This document shows, in pieces, positions 7,142-15,475 of a DNA stretch of 48,555 nt. The translations under genes were made by a program, and so were the position numbers. The stretch comes from Clostridiales bacterium (GTDB lineage: Bacteria > Bacillota > Clostridia > Saccharofermentanales > Saccharofermentanaceae), in contig JAFRST010000051.1 of assembly GCA_017427465.1 (NCBI GenBank), positions 1-48,555 on the forward strand. The letters are read 5' to 3'. Within the stretch, counting starts at the first letter, position 1. Each line of letters begins with the position of its first letter. The notes under the pieces were generated by a model. It was given only the letters and a program-made list of their open reading frames with translations, was not told where the DNA came from and searched no databases.

Positions 7142-8008
7142 TTATTCCTCTCTTTGTCTCTTAGCCTGCGCCTCGAAAAGCACTACGCCTGCCGCAACAG
7201 CAGCATTCAGACTGTTAACGTGACCTGACATCGGGATCGATACCGTGAAGTCACAGCACTTCCTGACACCGTCTCTCATTCCGTCGCCTTCACTTCCGAT
7301 GACAACTACCAGATTGCCTGAATAATCGGCATCATGGTATTCATAATCGGCATTCATATCAGTACCGCAGACCCAGAAATTCTCCTTTTCCTTGAGCCTT
7401 GTAAGGGTCTGGGCAAGATTCGTTACTCTTGCTACAGGCACATATTCGATAGCGCCTGCAGATGCCTTGGCGACAGTCGAATCAAGCGTTACCGAATGTC
7501 TCTCGGGAATAATGACTCCGTCGACACCGCAGCAATCGGATATTCTCAGGATAGAACCTAAGTTATAGGCATCCTTTATCTCATCCAAGGCTACGAGAAG
7601 AGCTGCTCTTCCCTCGTCTTTACACTTGTTAATTATCTCATCAAGATCAGCATAGCTATGAGGCGCAACTGAGGCAATAACGCCCTGGTGATTATGAGTG
7701 TGGCTCATCTTATCAAGGACTTGTCTGGTAGCCCTCGTAACGATAATTCCGCGCTTATTGGCTTCATCAAGGATCCTGATGAGGCCGTGGTCTAAGGTCT
7801 TATCGCCTTCAGGCTTCAAGAGCCAGATCTTATTAAAGTCCCTGCCGGCCGCAAGAGCCTCAGTAACGGCGTTTCTGCCTTCGATCTTATCGGAAGAATT
7901 GTCTCTTTCCTCTTCTTCCACCTCGCGGCCGCGCTTGTCAAAAGGCCTGTCACTCACCGGTCTTCTCGGTCTCTTATCCTGATTAAAACGTCTTTTGCCT
8001 TTGTCCAC
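7142..8008 (-). CDS. rlmB: 23S rRNA (guanosine-2'-O-)-methyltransferase RlmB (SpoU/TrmH family)
   Basis: 2'-O-methylates a guanosine of 23S rRNA using SAM. The 288-residue protein has a 40-residue basic, disordered N-terminal extension, then the L30e-like substrate-binding domain (EGRNAVTEAL at about 43) and the trefoil-knot SPOUT domain with motifs LDEIKDAYNLGSILR, VIGSEGDGM and IPMSGHVNSLNAAVAAGV. The start is GTG, overlapping the mrnC end region, with AAGGTG as ribosome site. The order cysS-mrnC-rlmB is the common Firmicutes one. Its target could instead be a tRNA as in TrmH, but the neighbourhood and domains favour RlmB. Confidence 0.93.
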   Translation of the reverse strand: MDKGKRRFNQDKRPRRPVSDRPFDKRGREVEEEERDNSSDKIEGRNAVTEALAAGRDFNKIWLLKPEGDKTLDHGLIRILDEANKRGIIVTRATRQVLDKMSHTHNHQGVIASVAPHSYADLDEIINKCKDEGRAALLVALDEIKDAYNLGSILRISDCCGVDGVIIPERHSVTLDSTVAKASAGAIEYVPVARVTNLAQTLTRLKEKENFWVCGTDMNADYEYHDADYSGNLVVVIGSEGDGMRDGVRKCCDFTVSIPMSGHVNSLNAAVAAGVVLFEAQAKRQREE

Positions 8009-8011
8009 TTC

Positions 8012-8446
8012 TTACACCTTTTCCTGATCTATGGCCTTAACCACAACACCGTCACAGATATCAAAGCTCTTATAGATCAGATATTCCATCCTGGGCTCTT
8101 CATTATTAAGGAAGAGATAACCCAAAAGAGCTTCAAAACCTGTAGCGTACATATAATCGGCGTGATTGGCATTTTTCGAGACAGCGTGAGGATTGGAATT
8201 CTTCCCTCTTCTAAAATAATCTGCCTCAGTCTCGGTCAATTCATCAGCAAGAACTCTCGCGCTTAAGGCCTGTGCTTCAGCGGACACATAATGAACCGTG
8301 TTATTGTGCATCTTATTGTTGCTGCCGGCGCCCAAAGTAGCCGACTTGCACCTGGCATAGACCTCATATATCGAATCACCGATATAGGCCAACACCAAAG
8401 GGGAAACCTCTCTTAAATCTGCAGCAATAAACGGTTTGATCATCAA
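8012..8446 (-). CDS. mrnC: Mini-ribonuclease III MrnC
   Basis: A 144-residue RNase III-like protein without the double-stranded RNA binding domain. In Bacillus it trims the ends of 23S rRNA precursor. Motifs of the catalytic core are visible: LAYIGDSIYEVYAR near residue 19, with the Asp of the metal site, then FRRGKNSN and YMYATGFEALLGYL with the second acidic residue. It begins inside the end of cysS with a 4-base overlap and is followed by rlmB, the standard cluster of rRNA-processing genes behind cysS. Confidence 0.95.
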   Translation of the reverse strand: MMIKPFIAADLREVSPLVLAYIGDSIYEVYARCKSATLGAGSNNKMHNNTVHYVSAEAQALSARVLADELTETEADYFRRGKNSNPHAVSKNANHADYMYATGFEALLGYLFLNNEEPRMEYLIYKSFDICDGVVVKAIDQEKV

Positions 8447-9852
8447 TTCGCCTTCTCGATCTTGAAGCCGCCAGGCACATCCTTGACGATATAGCCCTTG
8501 GACTGTATCTCGTCTCTGATCTGATCAGCCAGAGCGTAATCCTTCGCTTTCTTAGCTTCCGCTCTTTTGTTTGCAAGTTCCGTGATCTCTTCGGGGATCT
8601 CATCCTCAAGATCCAAAAGGATTCCGAGAACGCCTGTGAGCTCAACGATCTTATCTCGTGCTTTCTTGAGTCCGTCTGCTGACACCTTGCCTTCCTGGGC
8701 GGAGGTATTTACCTGACGAACAAGATTGAAGATATCAGTTATAGCATCAGCGCTGTTGAGATCATCATCCATATGAGCCTTGAAGCTGTCAGTCGCTGCC
8801 GTAACAGCATCAGCAAGTACACTGTCAGCTTCAGCATCACCTGCGAGATTACCACCGTTCAATACAAAATCAGCATTTCTTACGCAGTTAGAGATCCTTC
8901 CGAGGCTTGTCTGTGCAGCAGCCAAAAGCTCATCTGAGAAATTGATGGGGCTTCTGTAGTGTCCCAAAAGGATAAAGAATCTGATTACGTTATAGGGGTA
9001 CTTCTTAACGATGTCTCTGATCGTGAAGAAGTTGCCTAATGACTTACTCATCTTCTCGCCGTCGATATTAACGAATGCATTGTGGACAAAATAGTTGCAG
9101 AATGTGCAGCCGTTAGCAGCCTCACTCTGGGCGATCTCATTCTCGTGGTGAGGGAAGATAAGATCCTGTCCGCCGCCGTGGATATCAATGGTATCGCCAA
9201 GATACTGCTTGATCATGGCAGAGCACTCGATGTGCCAGCCGGGTCTGCCTTCGCCCCAGGGAGATCCCCATGAAGGTTCGCCTTCCTTTTTGAACTTCCA
9301 GACAGCAAAATCACCGGGATTCTTCTTTCCTTCATAGGAAGCCTTGCGCTCACCTCCGCCTGCCTCAAGCTCATCGAGCTTATAGTGTGAGAGCTTGCCG
9401 TAGTCAGCTTTCTTGGATACATCATAGTAAACACCGTCACCTTCGATGATGTATGTGTAGCCGTTTGCTTCCATAGCCTTGATGAGACCAATTATGGCCT
9501 TCATAGATTGAGTTGCTCTGGGCTGGTATGTCTGGCGCTTGATGTTAAGACCGTCTGCGTCAACATAGTATTCCTTGATGAATCGATCAGCGAGCTGCTC
9601 TACGGTAATGCCTTCTTCATTGGCACGCTTGATCATCTTATCGTCGATATCGGTGAAGTTCTGTACGAATGTAACGTCATAGCCAGAATACTCGAGATAT
9701 CTTGCCAATGTATCGAAAGTAACGAACGGTCTGGCATTGCCAAGATGGAAATAGTTATAGACCGTAGGACCGCAGGCATACATCTTAACCTTGCCGGGCT
9801 CTATGGGCTTGAATTCTTCTTTGTATCTCGTAAGTGTGTTGTAAAGCTTCAT
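8443..9852 (-). CDS. cysS: Cysteinyl-tRNA synthetase
   Basis: Charges tRNA-Cys with cysteine. The class I signatures are clear in 469 residues: the HIGH-like motif HLGNA near residue 37 after MYACGPTVYNYF, zinc ligands among Cys28, Cys210 and the HHENE segment, and KMSKSLGNF near 268. The C-terminal half is the helical anticodon-binding domain ending in the short DALR-like tail. The start is ATG with GGAG eight bases upstream. It is the first full gene of the cysS-mrnC-rlmB-lipoprotein operon. The 345-base leader before it has its own promoter, an internal terminator and a short frame, so attenuation is plausible. No T-box core sequence is seen. Confidence 0.98.
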   Translation of the reverse strand: MKLYNTLTRYKEEFKPIEPGKVKMYACGPTVYNYFHLGNARPFVTFDTLARYLEYSGYDVTFVQNFTDIDDKMIKRANEEGITVEQLADRFIKEYYVDADGLNIKRQTYQPRATQSMKAIIGLIKAMEANGYTYIIEGDGVYYDVSKKADYGKLSHYKLDELEAGGGERKASYEGKKNPGDFAVWKFKKEGEPSWGSPWGEGRPGWHIECSAMIKQYLGDTIDIHGGGQDLIFPHHENEIAQSEAANGCTFCNYFVHNAFVNIDGEKMSKSLGNFFTIRDIVKKYPYNVIRFFILLGHYRSPINFSDELLAAAQTSLGRISNCVRNADFVLNGGNLAGDAEADSVLADAVTAATDSFKAHMDDDLNSADAITDIFNLVRQVNTSAQEGKVSADGLKKARDKIVELTGVLGILLDLEDEIPEEITELANKRAEAKKAKDYALADQIRDEIQSKGYIVKDVPGGFKIEKAN

Positions 9853-9900
9853 ATAATTTCTCCTTCAATAGTTAAATCTTTAAGTGTCACAAATCAAGAT

Positions 9901-10017
9901 TCAACATCGACAGGATCTGAAGTTAATGAACAACTGATATAAAAAAACAGCACCCGCCGCCTTATCTGCGACCGGGCTCTTGGAAGTCATATTGTAGGCA
10001 TAATAGTGCTTTTCCAT
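9901..10017 (-). CDS. Possible 38-codon leader peptide upstream of cysS
   Basis: ATG at 10017 with AGGAG eight bases upstream opens a 38-codon frame ending at 9901, about 50 bases before cysS. It begins MEKHYYAYNMTSKS and ends RSCRC, so two of the last three codons are Cys and they stop just before cysS. The frame runs through a terminator-like hairpin and seven T. It may be a real regulatory peptide or just an open frame inside a structured RNA; I cannot decide from one sequence. Confidence 0.35.
   Translation of the reverse strand: MEKHYYAYNMTSKSPVADKAAGAVFLYQLFINFRSCRC
9941..9978 (-). terminator. Terminator-like hairpin inside the cysS leader
   Basis: Minus-strand GC-rich arms AGCCCGGTCGC and GCGGCGGGTGCT enclose AGATAAG, with small bulges, followed two bases later by TTTTTTT. 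It lies about 90 bases before cysS, so it would either end a separate small RNA or work as an attenuator. Confidence 0.6.
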
Positions 10018-10195
10018 TATTCTCTCCTCAAACCCCCGAAACAAGACGGACTCTGATTGACACCCGGAAATCCAGGGCGGTGCTCAGGTATCAGATCTCA
10101 ATAGTCCAACTTACAAGGCTTTACATCAAAAAGACAGGCCCAAGCTCCTTATTATGTCATGTAGGTCCAATTTAGAGGCCGCCATGCTCGAGTTA
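9941..10195 (-). ncRNA. Candidate structured RNA or long leader (class unknown)
   Basis: The 443-base gap between purB and cysS is not empty. On the minus strand it has a strong promoter (10229-10201), about 255 bases rich in short GC helices (for example CACC/GGTG around 10083 and 10062, and the repeated TTGGAC element) and a hairpin plus T7. That is the layout of an independent small RNA or an attenuated leader. I checked for the T-box core, SRP RNA, RNase P RNA and tmRNA signatures by eye and found none. The raiA motif and 6S RNA remain untested possibilities. Confidence 0.4.
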
Positions 10196-10200
10196 GTTAT

Positions 10201-10229
10201 ATTTTAATATAAAAAGCGGGATATGCCAA
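10201..10229 (-). promoter_or_regulatory. Promoter of the cysS leader transcript
   Basis: Minus-strand TTGGCA (10229-10224), 17-base spacer, TAAAAT (10206-10201). The -35 box lies inside the purB terminator hairpin, so the two transcription units are packed together. It predicts a start near 10195 and a leader of about 340 bases before cysS. Confidence 0.7.
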
Positions 10230-10262
10230 ACTTGCTGTTACGCAAACCGGAATTTCCCGCTT
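10207..10262 (-). terminator. Terminator of purB
   Basis: Minus-strand arms AAGCGGGA (10262-10255) and TCCCGCTT (10221-10214) with an inner TTGC/GCAA stem, then TTTAT. It starts 33 bases after the purB stop. Confidence 0.78.
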
Positions 10263-10295
10263 AAATCTCTTTGTTGTCTTCTTACTGATCTTACA

Positions 10296-11738
10296 TCAGA
10301 CTTTAAGCTCAACTTCGCTTACATCGAGGTCATCCTTATGCGCTGCGATCAACGGTCTGACACACTCTGTAAGGAATGCGTCAACCTGCTCGGGACATCG
10401 GCCGATGTAGAGCTTAGGATCTCTTAACTTGAGAAGTTCATCCATTGTCATGCCGAACTTCGGATCAGCTGCGATCCTCTCGAGAAGATCATTCGGCTTA
10501 CCCTCATTCTTAACAACAGAACCTGCCTGCATGGAGAGCTGACGGATCTCCTCGTGGAGTTCCTGACGGTTGCCGCCCTTCTTGGTAGCTTCCATCATGA
10601 TGTTCTCAGTCATCATGAAAGGCAGCTCGTCAAGAATATGCTTCTCGATCATCTTGGGATATACAACGAGACCGGAAACAACGTTAGTGTAAATGCCGAG
10701 AATAGCGTCAACTGCAAGGAATGCCTCAGGCACTGAGATCCTCTTGTTAGCTGAGTCATCGAGTGTTCTCTCGAACCACTGCTCTGAAGATGTCATGGCA
10801 GGGTTAAGAACGTCAGCGATTACATATCTGGAAAGAGATGCGATTCTCTCGGATCTCATCGGGTTTCTCTTGTAAGCCATAGCTGACGATCCGATCTGGT
10901 TCTTCTCAAAAGGCTCCTCGATCTCCTTCAAGTGCTGGAGAAGTCTGATATCGTTGGAGAACTTGTGAGCGCTCTGGGCTATAGCTGCAAGAGCGGAAAG
11001 AACCGTGTAATCGATCTTTCTGGAATATGTTTGGCCTGATACATAGTAGGACTCTTTAAATCCCATCTTCTCGCAGATTTTCTTATCCAAAGCAACGCAT
11101 TTTTCGTGATCGCCGTCGAAGAGATCATAGAAAGAAGCCTGAGTACCCGTAGTACCCTTACATCCGAGGAGCTTTAAAGATGCGATGGCATTTTCTATTG
11201 TCTCAAGATCGAAAACAAGATCCTGAAGCCATAAAGCAGCTCTCTTTCCAACTGTTACAAGCTGAGCGGGCTGGAAATGAGTAAATCCCAATGTAGGCAT
11301 TGCCTTGTACTCATCAGCAAAATCGGCAAGCTTGGCAATAGCGACTACAAGTCTCTTCTTAATGAGCTCCAAAGCTTCTCTCATTATGATGATGTCTGTA
11401 TTGTCGCCTACATAGCATGAAGTAGCGCCGAGGTGGATGATCCTGTCAGCACCGGAACCTGCTACCTGCTTGCCGTATGAATGAACATGAGCCATTACGT
11501 CGTGACGGCGGATCTTCTCCTCCGCAGCGGCGTCCTCATAATCAATATCATCCTTGTGAGCTTTGAGATCAGCGATCTGCTCATCTGTAATGTTAAGGCC
11601 TAATTCTTTCTCTGCCTCAGCTAATGCGATCCAAAGAAGTCTCCAGGTACGGAACTTCTTATCGGGCGAGAAGATGTACTGCATCTCGCGACTTGCATAG
11701 CGGGAGTTTAAAGGGCTCTCGTATGTATCCTTAGTCAT
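10296..11738 (-). CDS. purB: Adenylosuccinate lyase
   Basis: Cleaves adenylosuccinate and SAICAR in purine synthesis, releasing fumarate. The fumarase/aspartase-superfamily signature SSAMAYKRNPMRSERI (around residue 292) holds the catalytic Ser loop, and the TSCYVGDNTD and THFQPAQ segments supply the other active-site parts. About 480 residues, normal for the family. I chose ATG at 11738, ten bases after GGAGG; a TTG two codons upstream (11744), which would overlap the aminotransferase stop, is the alternative. It is co-transcribed with the aminotransferase before it and ends in a hairpin terminator. Confidence 0.97.
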   Translation of the reverse strand: MTKDTYESPLNSRYASREMQYIFSPDKKFRTWRLLWIALAEAEKELGLNITDEQIADLKAHKDDIDYEDAAAEEKIRRHDVMAHVHSYGKQVAGSGADRIIHLGATSCYVGDNTDIIIMREALELIKKRLVVAIAKLADFADEYKAMPTLGFTHFQPAQLVTVGKRAALWLQDLVFDLETIENAIASLKLLGCKGTTGTQASFYDLFDGDHEKCVALDKKICEKMGFKESYYVSGQTYSRKIDYTVLSALAAIAQSAHKFSNDIRLLQHLKEIEEPFEKNQIGSSAMAYKRNPMRSERIASLSRYVIADVLNPAMTSSEQWFERTLDDSANKRISVPEAFLAVDAILGIYTNVVSGLVVYPKMIEKHILDELPFMMTENIMMEATKKGGNRQELHEEIRQLSMQAGSVVKNEGKPNDLLERIAADPKFGMTMDELLKLRDPKLYIGRCPEQVDAFLTECVRPLIAAHKDDLDVSEVELKV

Positions 11739-11740
11739 TA

Positions 11741-13027
11741 TCAAAGATCCTCCAACAATTTATCCACTGCTGTGATTTTAGCACAGATCGCGAGGATTCT
11801 GACGGCCTTCTCGATATCTTCAATTACCGGGAACGAAGGAGCAAGTCTGATATTTGAATCAGAAGGATCCTTTCCGTAAGGGAAGCTTGCACCTGCCGGA
11901 GTAAGAGCAACGCCTGCCTCCTTGCACATGGAAACGATCTTTGTAGCCGTTCCGGGCATCGCATAAAAGCTTACGAAGTAACCGCCCTTGGGGTTTGTCC
12001 AGTGCCAGAGATCATCAGATCCGAGTTCTTCATTAAGCACCTTCTGGCATTCTTCAAACTTCGGACGGAGGATAGCCGCATGCTTCATCATATGAGCATA
12101 GACAGCTTCAGCGTCAGGCAGGAATCTTGCGTGAGCTAACTGGTTTACCTTGTTTGTGCAGATAGCCTGAGCATTTAAGAACTTCTTAGCCCATGTCATA
12201 TTGTCCTTATTTGCAGCAAAGCAGGAGATTCCGCCGCCTGCAAATGTGATCTTAGAGGATGAAGCAAATTCATAGACCCTGTTGGCGTGGCCGTAACTCT
12301 CGCAAAGCGAAAGCATATCAGGGAGCTTGCCCCAGGTATTTCTGTCCTCATAGAGATGATGGCATACATAAGCGTTATCCCAGAAGATCCTGAAGTCAGG
12401 AGCAGCTGTCTCCATCTTCGCAAGTCTCTCACAGACTTCTTCGGAATACACAACGCCGTCAGGATTGCTGTAGCAAGGAACGCACCAGATACCCTTAACG
12501 TTCTCATCCTTAACGAGCTCTTCAACAACAACCATGTCAGGACCGTTCTCAGTCATGGGAACAGCGATGAGCTCAAAACCCATTGTCTCCGTTACTCTGA
12601 AGTGTCTGTCATAACCCGGAGCGGGGCAAAGCCATTTTCTCCCCTCAACCTGTGACCAGGGCTTGGATGAATCGACTTCACCGAATACCATAGAACGCAT
12701 AAGAGCATCGTACATCTGGTTCAGAGATGAGGAATTGCCCATGAAGAGATTGTCCTTATCTGTACCGAGAAGCTCAGCAAAAACAGCTCTGACCTCTTCA
12801 ATACCGGGAGCGATACCATAGTTTCTTGTATCTTCGTTCTTAGCGGTCTTGAAGCCTGCCTTGAGCGTATCGTAAATATCGTTGGAAAGATCAAGCTGGA
12901 CAGGAGAAGGCTTTCCGCGTGTCATGTCGAGCGTAAGATCAAGTGCCTTGCACTTCTCGTAGCGTTCAATCAGCTCTCCTCTAACCTGGATGAGCTCTTC
13001 TTTTGTCATCTCGCGGTAACCCTTCAT
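11741..13027 (-). CDS. Aspartate aminotransferase (type Ic, PF12897-like), PLP enzyme
   Basis: A fold-type I aminotransferase of 428 residues. Visible motifs: LDMTRGKPSPVQLDLS at the N-terminus, the PLP-phosphate loop GNSSSLNQMYD, the aspartate stacking region FRIFWDNAYVCHHLY, and the Schiff-base lysine in SSSKITFAGGG. This pattern fits the aspartate aminotransferase group first characterised in actinobacteria rather than ordinary AspC. It probably supplies aspartate or 2-oxoglutarate exchange; operon partner purB uses the aspartate-derived intermediate adenylosuccinate, which fits. Start ATG with an AGGAAGG-like site about 11 bases upstream. Substrate range is inferred. Confidence 0.88.
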   Translation of the reverse strand: MKGYREMTKEELIQVRGELIERYEKCKALDLTLDMTRGKPSPVQLDLSNDIYDTLKAGFKTAKNEDTRNYGIAPGIEEVRAVFAELLGTDKDNLFMGNSSSLNQMYDALMRSMVFGEVDSSKPWSQVEGRKWLCPAPGYDRHFRVTETMGFELIAVPMTENGPDMVVVEELVKDENVKGIWCVPCYSNPDGVVYSEEVCERLAKMETAAPDFRIFWDNAYVCHHLYEDRNTWGKLPDMLSLCESYGHANRVYEFASSSKITFAGGGISCFAANKDNMTWAKKFLNAQAICTNKVNQLAHARFLPDAEAVYAHMMKHAAILRPKFEECQKVLNEELGSDDLWHWTNPKGGYFVSFYAMPGTATKIVSMCKEAGVALTPAGASFPYGKDPSDSNIRLAPSFPVIEDIEKAVRILAICAKITAVDKLLEDL

Positions 13028-13111
13028 GATTGCCCAGCCTTCCTCAAAATGAAATTTTGAAATCTTAATCTTGCATTTTAAAACTGAGAGTCGCCCCTCA
13101 AAACCTCAACA

Positions 13112-13139
13112 ATTATAGTCTATTGCAATATTAAAGCAA
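13112..13139 (-). promoter_or_regulatory. Promoter of the aminotransferase-purB operon
   Basis: Minus-strand TTGCTT (13139-13134), 16-base spacer, TATAAT (13117-13112), giving a leader of about 80 bases. I see no PurR box or purine riboswitch core in that leader. Confidence 0.62.
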
Positions 13140-13212
13140 TAAATAAAACTTGTTAAAATGGCATTTCTTTTTGCCAAAAATGCATTTTTAGCTAAATTCG
13201 GCACATTGCACA

Positions 13213-13602
13213 TCAAAAGGGAACAAATTCCACTTCCAGTACATTACCCTGCTCATCGTGAGTTACCTTTATCACCTCGAAAACAATGTTCCTGTCATAG
13301 AATCCTTTCTCATCGATAAACCGGGCGGCTGTCCTCATTACTTTATTTCGTTTTGAACGGATAACTGATTCCGCGGAATCCGGAAAAGGACCTCGGTTAA
13401 GTCTTGTCCTGACTTCAAAGACATAAATATCCTCGTCTTTCTCGGCTATTATGTCGATCTCTCCAACGTTATGGACAGTGTAATTTCTTTTCAAAACTGC
13501 GAATCCTTTGGATTCCAGAACACTCACAGCCGCATCTTCACCTTTTGATCCGATAATCTGCTTTATGGTCTTTGCTGTGGTTAATATTCGTGTTTTACTC
13601 AT
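13213..13602 (-). CDS. yraN: YraN family (UPF0102) endonuclease-like protein
   Basis: A small 129-residue member of the widespread UPF0102 family, which has a PD-(D/E)XK-like fold related to Holliday-junction resolvases; the cellular role is not settled. Core residues: Glu22 (GSKGEDAA), the signature GEIDIIAE with Asp50, and Glu63 in YVFEVRTR. The lysine normally found in the E-V-K-x-R motif is Arg65 here. ATG start with GGAAAG upstream. In many genomes yraN sits near rnhB or rplS; here it stands alone, divergent from the EAL protein. Confidence 0.9.
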   Translation of the reverse strand: MSKTRILTTAKTIKQIIGSKGEDAAVSVLESKGFAVLKRNYTVHNVGEIDIIAEKDEDIYVFEVRTRLNRGPFPDSAESVIRSKRNKVMRTAARFIDEKGFYDRNIVFEVIKVTHDEQGNVLEVEFVPF

Positions 13603-13665
13603 ACTTTCCTTTCTGTCTAGTTTTTTTGATAATTGGCTTGTTTGTTAAGTTATCTCGCTTTTTTA

Positions 13666-13694
13666 TTGTTTTAATTTCTTTAGTGGCATAAAAT
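13666..13694 (+). promoter_or_regulatory. Promoter of the GGDEF/EAL-like gene
   Basis: TTGTTT (13666-13671), 17-base spacer, TAAAAT (13689-13694), about 28 bases before the ATG. Confidence 0.6.
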
Positions 13695-13722
13695 AAAAAT
13701 CAGTAAACAAAGGGTTAGGTTA

Positions 13723-15387
13723 ATGAGCGAAGGCAATCCTGACATTTTAGGTTTTTTCGAGACACTCGATGAATGCACAGATTGCAATTTCACCGAGCGC
13801 TTTACAAAGTACGCCGATTATCTGTCGATCGCCAAGATCGAAGATACGGAGTATGTTAACGGCAGGCCTGTTTCCAAGAATGTCGATTATGTGTCAGACA
13901 ATGTCGGCACCGAGTTTTTCGAAGTAACATTAGGCAGTGAAGAATCCGTTATCACCGTAATCCGTTTCACCTACACCCAGTTCCCTCCCCAGCCTACTAT
14001 TGAACAGAAAGAGCTGATGCCGCTGTTCAAGAACAGTGTTGCCGGACTTATCGCGGTCAAGCGCCTCAGCGCCCAGTATGCTTATCTCTATAACAATGAC
14101 TTAGAGTTCGGAATGCACAATTCCAACTATCTGAATTCAAAGTTTGATGATATGTTCGAGAACGGAACTGCGACAAAGTTCTCCGTCGCATTCATAAATA
14201 TAAAGCATGTTAACCAACTCAACAGATATTTCGGTTCAGACATTGCCGGAAGCGCCATCAAGCTGTTCGGCGCCAAGCTCAATACATTCCCTCTTAGAGA
14301 GAAGAACGAATTTGCTGTTCACTTAGGCGGAGACAACTTCCTTCTCGTTCTTACGACTCCCCGTCTGCCCGAGCTTGAACAATTCCTCGCGTCCGTTCCG
14401 ATCACTATCACTTACGGGAACGACAGATTCGAACACATCTTCACTTGCAGAGCCGGCATAACGACCATCCGTCCTAGTCACAGATACGGTAACCAGGTAA
14501 TGGGCGAGTGTTCTCAGGCTTACAGCTATTCAAGACACAATAACATCGATATCGTCTACTACTCCGAAGAGATCAACGAGCAGAACCAGAATAACACCGA
14601 GAAACTTTCCAAGGCACTTAACGAAAACAAGTTCCTTATCTATTACCAGCCTGTTATCAATCTTGAAGATACGCCTTCTCTTTATGCTGCAGAAGCTCTG
14701 GCACGAATGCCTTTAGACGGAAAGATAATCTCGCCTCTCGAATTCATCACTCTTGCTACAGACTCAGGTATCGTAACCAAGATCGACTTCTATGTCCTCG
14801 AGAATGTATGCCGTAATATCAAGGCTTGGCAGGAACAGGGCCTTAAGGTCGTTCCTATTACCGTTAACTTCTCCGGCCGTAATCTCTTTAACACTTCCAT
14901 CGCCGATAACATCATCGAAGTAATCGACAAATACGGTGTTGACCACAATCTGGTCGGAATCGAATTCTCAGAGCCTGACTTCACCCAGAGAATGCCTGTA
15001 TTAAAGGACGTAACCCGCGCATTAACTTCTGCCGGAATTATCGTTACATTAGATAAGTTCAGTACCGGCCAGTCCACGCTTACGCTCCTCCACGATATGG
15101 AAGCCAGCTACGTTAAGATCGATGCCAGCAGATTCGATCCTGAAGATCCTAAGGGCCGCATCATCGCGAACGACATGATCAATCTGGCTAACATCCTCGG
15201 TTATAAAGTCATATGCGAAGGCGTTGAGACCCAGAAACAGGCTGACGACCTCATGATGTGCGGCTGTAACCTGTTCCAGTCCTTCTACTATGACAAGCCT
15301 CTGTCCGAGAGATTCTTCGTTGACAGACTCAAGGACCCTGTTTACGTTATCGAGCCTTCAAGCGTAGTTACCGAAGAACAGCCTTGA
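13723..15387 (+). CDS. Degenerate GGDEF plus EAL domain protein (c-di-GMP signalling, probably catalytically impaired)
   Basis: 554 residues without membrane segments. Residues 1-130 match no domain I can name; 150-285 resemble a GGDEF domain whose signature is GGDNF (202-206); 293-535 form an EAL domain. In EAL, Glu324 of AEALARM, Asn382, Glu416, Lys465, Glu499 of CEGVET and Gln519 are kept, but the metal-binding DDFGTG loop is LDKFSTG, so the second Asp is Lys445. Active phosphodiesterases need both Asp, so I predict a c-di-GMP binder or a regulatory protein, not an enzyme. ATG start with AGGG/AGG sequences upstream. Monocistronic from its own promoter. Confidence 0.88.
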   Translation: MSEGNPDILGFFETLDECTDCNFTERFTKYADYLSIAKIEDTEYVNGRPVSKNVDYVSDNVGTEFFEVTLGSEESVITVIRFTYTQFPPQPTIEQKELMPLFKNSVAGLIAVKRLSAQYAYLYNNDLEFGMHNSNYLNSKFDDMFENGTATKFSVAFINIKHVNQLNRYFGSDIAGSAIKLFGAKLNTFPLREKNEFAVHLGGDNFLLVLTTPRLPELEQFLASVPITITYGNDRFEHIFTCRAGITTIRPSHRYGNQVMGECSQAYSYSRHNNIDIVYYSEEINEQNQNNTEKLSKALNENKFLIYYQPVINLEDTPSLYAAEALARMPLDGKIISPLEFITLATDSGIVTKIDFYVLENVCRNIKAWQEQGLKVVPITVNFSGRNLFNTSIADNIIEVIDKYGVDHNLVGIEFSEPDFTQRMPVLKDVTRALTSAGIIVTLDKFSTGQSTLTLLHDMEASYVKIDASRFDPEDPKGRIIANDMINLANILGYKVICEGVETQKQADDLMMCGCNLFQSFYYDKPLSERFFVDRLKDPVYVIEPSSVVTEEQP

Positions 15388-15475
15388 TCCTATAAACCTC
15401 CACTAAAGCTTCTCTTAAACAAATAGTAGTATTTGTGCTATTATTATTTTTAATTTTTATTCACGAGGTACTACT

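Noticed and set aside
9853..10229. T-box riboswitch for cysS
   Set aside because: Expected for a tRNA-synthetase gene, but the conserved antiterminator core (AGGGTGG-type) is absent; GGCGGCGGGTGCTG is not a match.
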